From NCBI GenBank assembly GCA_029546925.1, contig JAKPQM010000033.1, forward strand, positions 1-62,045: a DNA stretch of 62,045 nt, in the 5' to 3' direction. The position numbers were made by a program, and so were the translations under genes. The notes beneath the pieces were generated by a model that was given only the letters and a program-made list of their open reading frames with translations, did no database searches and was not told where the DNA came from. Shown one piece after another: positions 57,375 to 62,045 of the stretch (the stretch's first letter is position 1; each line of letters opens with the position of its first letter). This DNA is from Actinomycetes bacterium (GTDB lineage: Bacteria; Actinomycetota; Coriobacteriia; Coriobacteriales; Atopobiaceae).

Positions 57375-58483
57375 CGGAGGCGGCCGAGAACGTGCTGGTG
57401 CGCCAGTGGGTCACCATGCCGGGGGGCTCGATGGATGCCCGCATGGGCGTAGGCCTTGCAGACCGTGCCGGCAAGGAGCTCAAGTCCACGCTGGGCAAGC
57501 CGCGCCTCGCCGTGCTCGCGTGCACCGAGGGCGCGCCCGCCGACCACATCGAGCGCATCCGCCGCTCGCTCACCGATGCGGGCTTCTCCGTCGAGCAGAC
57601 GATGTTCCCATCAGGGGAAGCGGCGCTCTCGCTCGATGCCGTCCAGCCCGTTCTCGCAACGCTTGGCGAGCTTGGCGCCACCTCCGGAGACGGCCTTGTC
57701 GTCGTAGGCGATACCGGCGCGTTGAGCCTGGCGTCATTCGTGGCCAAGGGCTGGTGCAACGGGATATCGCTCATGGAGTACCCGCTCGATCTGCGTGCGG
57801 CGCTCGAGGGCAGCTGCACCCCGCTCGGCTTTACCGTGGGCGCCCATCCCGAGATGCTCACGTTTCCTGCGGCGACCCGCTACGTCTACTGCGATTTCGG
57901 GCTCATGGAGCCTGCCTTCGAGGGCGAGGAGGAGCTTTTCGGCCGTGCGCTCATGGTGTGCAGCGCGGTGGCGGATACCGAGAAGGCCTTCGGCAAGCTC
58001 TGGGACAATATCGATGCATATGCGGAAGGCGATGCCAAGATCCGCGCCACGGTGATCGGCGACGCATTCCGCAGCCGCGGCCGCGTGATCTCGTCGAGCT
58101 CGGTCGTCGTGCGCGATTCGCTGGGCTTTGGACGCACCTTCCTGAGGGCCCTCCGTCCGCTCGTCCCAAGCGATGTCCCCCCGTCCTCGCTCTTCGCCGA
58201 GGGCATGCGCTTCGCTGCGCGCCTCGCGGCAGGCCAGGGCGATCTCGCCGTCGACGATGTCGCTGCCATCGACGAGGTGCTCGATGCCTTCGGTCTGGGC
58301 TATATCGAGGATGCGCCCTTCACGTCCGAGGAGTTGGCGCAAGCCCTCAAGAACGAGTGCTTCCTGCGCTCCAATCGCTTCCAGATGTTCATACCCAAGT
58401 CTTTCGGCCGCATCCGCTTGTCGACGCTCTCAGATGAGCTTCTGGCGGAACATGCCGGGGCTTGGGTCGGTGCACGTAGCTAA
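57371..58483 (+). CDS. AroB-fold protein lacking 3-dehydroquinate synthase active-site residues
   Basis: 370-residue protein in the aroB position. Alignment by eye follows AroB throughout, but key residues are gone. The GGG(V/A)xGDLAGF NAD loop reads VVVGDTGALSLASF; the DSSVGGKT segment reads LEGSCTPLG; the metal Glu in E-x-I-K reads MVCSAV; LGHTFGHAIE reads GFGRTFLRALR; LHGEAV reads SSLFAE; and RDKK reads KNEC. All three zinc ligands therefore appear absent. FGRIRLSTLSDELL at the end still matches. It is probably a pseudoenzyme or a changed function. The gene is intact and coupled to aroK. Confidence 0.72.
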   Translation: MTEAAENVLVRQWVTMPGGSMDARMGVGLADRAGKELKSTLGKPRLAVLACTEGAPADHIERIRRSLTDAGFSVEQTMFPSGEAALSLDAVQPVLATLGELGATSGDGLVVVGDTGALSLASFVAKGWCNGISLMEYPLDLRAALEGSCTPLGFTVGAHPEMLTFPAATRYVYCDFGLMEPAFEGEEELFGRALMVCSAVADTEKAFGKLWDNIDAYAEGDAKIRATVIGDAFRSRGRVISSSSVVVRDSLGFGRTFLRALRPLVPSDVPPSSLFAEGMRFAARLAAGQGDLAVDDVAAIDEVLDAFGLGYIEDAPFTSEELAQALKNECFLRSNRFQMFIPKSFGRIRLSTLSDELLAEHAGAWVGARS

Positions 58484-58519
58484 GGTATCGGTTTCTCGTT
58501 AGAGGGAGTGGGAATAGGT

Positions 58520-59647
58520 ATGTCGGATGCAACGGCAATCGCGGACCGCATCGCGCGCTTCCGCGCACTCATGGCCGAGCGCGCCCACGATGCGGCGATC
58601 GTGCGCGACACTGCGAGCCTGCGTTGGCTCACCGGAGCGGAGCGCGTCTTCGATTCCGAGCGCGCGCACACCGCCTTCATAACCGAGGACGGCCTGTGGC
58701 TCCACACCGATGCGCGCTACTTCAACACCTTCATCGAGCGTCTCGGTGCAGATGGCCCTTGGGTCCTCGATCAGGAGCCGGTAGACGCAGCGGAGTGGGC
58801 TGCCGGCAAGGTCGCGGCCTCCCGCGCGCGCGTGGTCGCACTCGAGGACAGCGTCGAACTGGCCTTCCACGACGATCTTCTCGTTGAGTGCAGCAAGCTG
58901 AGCGTGATGCCCCTGCTGCCCCGCATGCACGCCGATATCGCCCGCCTGCGCATCGTCAAAGACGAGGAGGAGCTCGCCCTGCTCCGCAAGGCGCAGGCCA
59001 TCACCGACGAGGCCTTCGCGCATATGCGCGGCTTCATCGAACCCGGCTTGACCGAGAAGGAGATCCGCGTGGAGCTCGAGAACTACCTGCTCACCCACGG
59101 CGCGGACGGCCTTTCCTTCGAATCCATCGTCGCGGCGGGTCCCAACGGCGCGAACCCCCACGCCCGGCCGAGCGACTACGCGGTCAGGAAGGGCGACCTC
59201 ATCATCCTCGATTACGGTGCTCTCGTCTGCGACTACCATGCCGACATGACCCGCACGGTCGTGCTCGGCGAACCCGATGACGAGCAGCGCGAGGTCTACG
59301 ACATCGTCCGTCTCGCGCACGAGACCTGCGCGGCCGCCGCGAAGCCCGGCTGCATAGGCCGGGATATCCACAACCTCGCGGTGAAGATCATCTCCGAGGC
59401 CGGCTACGGCGAGTACTTCGCGCACGGTCTCGGACACGGCGTCGGCCTCGAGATCCACGAGAAGCCCGTCTTCGGGCGCACCTACGCGGATCCCGTGCCG
59501 GTGGGCTCGGTCATCACCATCGAGCCGGGCATCTACCTGCCGGGCAGGTTCGGCATCCGCCTCGAGGACACGGGCGTCATGACCGAGGAGGGGTATGCGC
59601 CCTTCGCAAGCTCTCCCCACGAGCTGGTCGTCATCGATTGCGCGTAG
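58520..59647 (+). CDS. pepQ: M24-family Xaa-Pro aminopeptidase/dipeptidase
   Basis: 375-residue creatinase-fold metallopeptidase. The C-terminal pita-bread domain has metal ligands in ILDYGALVCDYHADMTRTV (two Asp), GLGHGVGLEIHEKP (His), TIEPGIYLPG (Glu) and GIRLEDTGVM (Glu). The N-terminal domain (SLRWLTGAERVFDSE) is typical of PepQ/PepP. ATG at 58520 is chosen over the GTG at 58508, which would sit on the GAGGGAG ribosome site. Upstream of efp, a conserved Actinobacteria/Firmicutes order. Confidence 0.93.
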   Translation: MSDATAIADRIARFRALMAERAHDAAIVRDTASLRWLTGAERVFDSERAHTAFITEDGLWLHTDARYFNTFIERLGADGPWVLDQEPVDAAEWAAGKVAASRARVVALEDSVELAFHDDLLVECSKLSVMPLLPRMHADIARLRIVKDEEELALLRKAQAITDEAFAHMRGFIEPGLTEKEIRVELENYLLTHGADGLSFESIVAAGPNGANPHARPSDYAVRKGDLIILDYGALVCDYHADMTRTVVLGEPDDEQREVYDIVRLAHETCAAAAKPGCIGRDIHNLAVKIISEAGYGEYFAHGLGHGVGLEIHEKPVFGRTYADPVPVGSVITIEPGIYLPGRFGIRLEDTGVMTEEGYAPFASSPHELVVIDCA

Positions 59648-59720
59648 CCTTATTGGCTATACTTTTTTCTGATAGAGGGATTCTCCGGGTTTCATCCGGG
59701 TTGGAAGGAAGGGTACTCCC

Positions 59721-60284
59721 ATGGCAACTCTCGGCATCACCGATCTCAGGGCGGGTCTCGGCGTCAATATCAAGGGCAGGGACTGCGTCATCCTCGAGGC
59801 CCAGCACGTCAAGCCCGGTAAGGGGAACACCTACGTGCGCACCAAGTACCGCGATATCCGCACGGGCCGCGTGAACGAGGAGAACTTCCAGCAGTCTGCC
59901 AAGTTCGAGAGCGTCAACATGCAGACGCGCGAGATGCAGTACCTCTACAACGACGGCGACCTGTACTACTTCATGGACAACGACACCTACGAGCAGATCG
60001 AGGTCGGCCTCGATATGATCGGCGACAACGCCAAGTGGCTCAAGGAGAACGATGCCTGCCTGCTGAACTATGCCAACGGCGTGCTCTATGCCGTGCAACC
60101 GCCCATGTTCATCGAGGTCGAGATCATCGAGACCGATCCCGGCTTCAAGGGCGATACCGTCCAGGGCGGAAGCAAGCCCGCCACGGTCGAGACGGGAGCT
60201 CTCGTGCAGATCCCGATGTACCTCAACGTGGGCGAGATCATCAAGGTCGATACGCGCGACGGCAAGTTCGTCGGTCGTGTCTAG
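59721..60284 (+). CDS. efp: Translation elongation factor P
   Basis: 187-residue, three-domain tRNA mimic that rescues ribosomes stalled on proline stretches. The tip loop reads KPGKGNTYVRTKYRD, with a lysine at the usual modification place; NDGDLYYFMDNDTYEQ and the C-terminal VDTRDGKFVGRV are standard. A TATACT (59658-59663) and GGAAGG ribosome site precede the ATG. No EF-P modification enzymes lie nearby. Confidence 0.96.
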   Translation: MATLGITDLRAGLGVNIKGRDCVILEAQHVKPGKGNTYVRTKYRDIRTGRVNEENFQQSAKFESVNMQTREMQYLYNDGDLYYFMDNDTYEQIEVGLDMIGDNAKWLKENDACLLNYANGVLYAVQPPMFIEVEIIETDPGFKGDTVQGGSKPATVETGALVQIPMYLNVGEIIKVDTRDGKFVGRV

Positions 60285-60344
60285 CTTGAACATGCCCCCG
60301 TCCCTCTGTTCAGGCCCGCCGTTCACGTTTGGCCGCCGAACGTC

Positions 60345-60350
60345 TATACT
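60345..60350 (+). promoter_or_regulatory. Promoter of the asp23-nusB unit
   Basis: TTCACG (60322-60327), 17 bp, TATACT. The predicted start falls at or beside the ATG at 60357, which opens a 23-codon reading frame. Confidence 0.55.
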
Positions 60351-60356
60351 TTACCT

Positions 60357-60428
60357 ATGAGAAGGAATCTGCTTTGCACCCATGCGCGCGAGAAATGGCA
60401 GGAGGTCTTTGATAATGGCTTCAGGTGA
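60357..60428 (+). CDS. Possible leaderless leader peptide overlapping asp23
   Basis: ATG at 60357, six bases after TATACT, opens a 23-residue frame ending TGA at 60426-60428: it starts MRRNLLCTHARE and ends VFDNGFR. It runs across the AGGAGG ribosome site (60400-60405) and the asp23 start (60415) in another frame and stops 14 bases inside asp23. Translation of the leader would affect asp23 initiation. No homology is known; it may be chance. Confidence 0.3.
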   Translation: MRRNLLCTHAREKWQEVFDNGFR

Positions 60429-60777
60429 GCTCTTCATCTCTGGAATCGGTATTTCCCGCAATGTGGTGAGCACGATCGTCTCCCGTGCCGCCGAGCGCGT
60501 CGTGGGCGTCGCTACGGTGGGCGATAAGGACATCGCATCGAGCCTCGTCTCCGTGTTCACCAAGAACGCCAATCCCGTATCCGAGCCCGTCGAGGCTGCA
60601 GTCGTCGACGATAAGCTCAACATCGTCGTGCACCTTGCGGTCTTCTACGGCTATCCGTTCACCAAGCTCGCCGAGGATGTGCGCAGCGCCATTTCCGAAG
60701 CCATCCGCAGCCAGGTCGGCTACGAGGTCGGCAGCGTCGATGTCTGCATCGACAGCTTGGTTTTCCCCAAGGAGTAG
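60415..60777 (+). CDS. Asp23/Gls24-family envelope stress protein
   Basis: 120-residue protein of the Asp23/YloU/Gls24 family. It has SGIGISRNVVSTIVSRAAERV and GVATVG near the N-terminus and LAEDVRSAISEAIRSQVGYEV, then VDVCIDSLVF at the end, the family pattern. Members associate with the cell membrane and are linked to envelope stress. AGGAGG lies nine bases before the ATG. In Firmicutes a yqhY-type member likewise precedes nusB. Confidence 0.9.
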   Translation: MASGELFISGIGISRNVVSTIVSRAAERVVGVATVGDKDIASSLVSVFTKNANPVSEPVEAAVVDDKLNIVVHLAVFYGYPFTKLAEDVRSAISEAIRSQVGYEVGSVDVCIDSLVFPKE

Positions 60778-60779
60778 GC

Positions 60780-61244
60780 TTGAGCGGTGTGAGGATTCTC
60801 GGACGCACCCGCGCCCGTAGCCAGGCGCTCCAACTCCTGTTCCAAGCCGAGGTGGTCGGCCGCTCCGTCGATGATGTGCTCGACGGCGCGTATGCGCTCT
60901 CCGATGGTCCGCTCGATGCGTATGCCGTTGAGCTTGCATGCGGGGTCGACGGCCTGCGTCCCAGCCTCGATCGCATCATCGCCAGGCACAGCCATGCATG
61001 GAGCATCTCGCGTATGCCCGCCGTCGACCGCAATCTCATGCGCATCGCCCTCTACGAGATGGTCTGCGAGGATGGAGTCGAGATCCCCGTTGCCATCGAC
61101 GAGGCCGTCGAGCTCGCCAAGGCATATGGATCCGATGATACGAGCCGCTTCATCAACGGTCTTCTCGGCCGCGTTGCCGCAGATATCGAGGCTGGCATCG
61201 ATGTGCTTGCCGAAGAGACGCATGAGCAGGAAGGCGGGGCGTAG
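60780..61244 (+). CDS. nusB: Transcription antitermination factor NusB
   Basis: 154-residue helical RNA-binding factor of the rRNA antitermination complex. It has RTRARSQALQLLFQAEVVGR and the C-terminal MPAVDRNLMRIALYEM, then VAIDEAVELAKAYGSDDTSR and FINGLLGRVA, the classical NusB core. TTG at 60780 is used, two bases after the asp23 stop. An acidic tail follows. Confidence 0.94.
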   Translation: MSGVRILGRTRARSQALQLLFQAEVVGRSVDDVLDGAYALSDGPLDAYAVELACGVDGLRPSLDRIIARHSHAWSISRMPAVDRNLMRIALYEMVCEDGVEIPVAIDEAVELAKAYGSDDTSRFINGLLGRVAADIEAGIDVLAEETHEQEGGA

Positions 61245-61245
61245 C

Positions 61246-61509
61246 ATGGCGAAGAAGGTCGATGTCTCCGAATTCCAGACGTTCTCCCAGATCAGCGATC
61301 GCTTGGATGTCATCGTCGATGCCGTCCGCGACAAGGACACCTCGCTCGAGCACTCGCTCGACCTCTTCGATGAGGCCATAGCCTTAGGCTCCAAGGCTGT
61401 CGACATGGTCGATGCGACGGACTTCTCTCCCGAGGAGGAGGCCCAGCTCGCACGCGATGCCGAAGCCGTCTCCGCCGCACCCGAGGCTCCGGAAGGAAGC
61501 GCCGAGTAG
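61246..61509 (+). CDS. xseB: Exodeoxyribonuclease VII small subunit
   Basis: 87-residue helical subunit. FQTFSQISDRLDVIVDAVRD, LEHSLDLFDEAIALGSKAVD fits the XseB pattern (sL..L..IV..le...l.LEesl.lyeeG..L...c), although glycine-less at one usual position. It starts two bases after nusB. No xseA is in the window; it may lie elsewhere. The Ala/Glu-rich tail is longer than usual. Confidence 0.75.
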   Translation: MAKKVDVSEFQTFSQISDRLDVIVDAVRDKDTSLEHSLDLFDEAIALGSKAVDMVDATDFSPEEEAQLARDAEAVSAAPEAPEGSAE

Positions 61510-62045
61510 GTGGCGCGCAAACACCGTTTGGATGAGGAGCTGGTTGCGCAGGGCTTCTTCGCAACGCGCGACGAGGCCTTGCGCGCGGTGCTTGCCGGCG
61601 AGGTATCCGGTCGCGCCATGCGCTTCTCGTCACCGGGCGAGCAGGTCGATCCGGGCCTGTTCCTCCATGTGCGCGGCGCAAAGAGCTATGTGAGTCGTGG
61701 CGGCCTCAAGCTCGAGCATGCCCTCGATGTTTTCTCGATCGATCCGAGCGGCAAGGACTGCCTTGACGTGGGCTGTTCCACGGGCGGCTTCACCGATTGT
61801 CTGCTCGCGCACGGTGCGGCGCATGTCGTTGCCGTTGACGTGGGCTACGCGCAGTTCGACTGGGGGCTTCGCAACGATTGCCGTGTCGAGCTCTTGGAGC
61901 GCACCAATATCGTTGATCTGGCCGCGTCCGAGCGCCTCGGTACGATCGATCTTGCCGTGTGCGATGTCTCGTTCACCTCTGTTGTGACGATCCTGCCCGC
62001 CGTGCGCGCGCTGCTGCGTCCGGGCGGCATCTTCATCGCGCTCGT
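61510..62045 (+). CDS. tlyA: TlyA-family rRNA (cytidine-2'-O)-methyltransferase (3' end cut by window)
   Basis: Open from the GTG at 61510, directly after the xseB stop, to the window end: about 178 residues. An N-terminal S4 RNA-binding domain (RKHRLDEELVAQGFFATRDE, RAVLAGEV) is followed by an FtsJ-like methyltransferase domain: KSYVSRGGLKLEHAL (catalytic Lys) and the SAM motif CLDVGCSTGGFTDCLL, then DLAVCDVSF. TlyA methylates 16S/23S rRNA and its loss gives capreomycin resistance in mycobacteria. Confidence 0.92.
   Translation, partial: MARKHRLDEELVAQGFFATRDEALRAVLAGEVSGRAMRFSSPGEQVDPGLFLHVRGAKSYVSRGGLKLEHALDVFSIDPSGKDCLDVGCSTGGFTDCLLAHGAAHVVAVDVGYAQFDWGLRNDCRVELLERTNIVDLAASERLGTIDLAVCDVSFTSVVTILPAVRALLRPGGIFIAL

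Noticed and set aside
1-62045. tRNA or rRNA genes
   Set aside because: I looked through the intergenic stretches for TTCGA/GTTC-type T-loops and acceptor pairing and saw none; a tRNAscan run would settle it.

Overview
The window is 62 kb of GC-rich, gene-dense bacterial chromosome with no rRNA, tRNA, CRISPR array, phage or insertion sequence that I can see. Gene content and order suggest a gut-type Actinobacterium of class Coriobacteriia (Collinsella/Olsenella-like). The pointers are a sufCBDSU-rrf2 operon, a SigB-type sigma factor, the aroK-(aroB slot)-pepQ-efp-asp23-nusB-xseB-tlyA block, GTG/TTG starts, overlapping stop/start codons and probable leaderless transcripts. The class assignment is inference; no 16S or marker search was possible.

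Layout. 1-2.0 kb (minus): potassium uptake pair TrkA (cut by the window edge) and TrkH. 2.0-3.1 kb: decayed ATPase remnants. 3.1-6.0 kb (plus): a TPP riboswitch driving a ThiXYZ-type thiamine-precursor ABC transporter. 6.2-10.1 kb: an FMN/FAD/Fe-S enoate-reductase-like enzyme, an acidic-tailed membrane protein (minus) and class II fructose-bisphosphate aldolase. 10.1-17.8 kb: cell-surface glycan genes (GT-C-like membrane protein, two GT4 enzymes, a Wzx-like flippase, LicD, and a convergent GT2 + DUF2304 pair). 17.9-23.3 kb (minus): Fe-S assembly operon sufC-B-D-S-U with an IscR-like Rrf2 regulator as last gene. 23.4-25.4 kb: bile-acid/sodium-symporter-family transporter and a YdcF-family protein.

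25.4-32.5 kb is an AT-richer, probably acquired catabolic island: an RpiR regulator behind three GAAA/TTTC palindromes, a complete mannose-family PTS (IIB, IIC, IID, IIA), a GatY-like aldolase, a PPC/DUF296 protein, a DUF1537 four-carbon acid-sugar kinase and a class II aldolase/adducin-family enzyme. The gene combination does not match a pathway I know and is my best candidate for an undescribed system. 32.6-38.0 kb (minus): a two-component system and an FtsX-type ABC exporter, a Bce-like peptide-stress module. 38.0-40.4 kb: a HEYGH-motif membrane protein, a MarR regulator with a clear operator in its promoter, and an M20 peptidase.

40.4-44.4 kb: lysine/diaminopimelate genes lysA-dapA-dapB-dapH behind a lysine riboswitch and intrinsic terminator; a perfect 47-bp-arm palindrome sits between dapB and dapH. 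44.4-48.1 kb: tandem hairpin repeats, a FucO-like alcohol dehydrogenase, an orphan DUF559/Vsr-like nuclease gene bracketed by two 101-bp direct repeats, and a class I glutamine amidotransferase. 48.2-56.5 kb: rarA, a DUF948-like protein, a degenerate RsbW-like protein, a sigma factor, alaS, ruvX, mltG and yqeG. 56.5-62 kb: a second copy of a palindromic element also found at 24.4 kb, then aroK, an AroB-fold protein lacking the metal ligands, pepQ, efp, asp23, nusB, xseB and the start of tlyA.

Themes: RNA-level control (TPP and lysine riboswitches), several families of structured intergenic repeats, and promoters placed so that the mRNA should begin at or beside the start codon.
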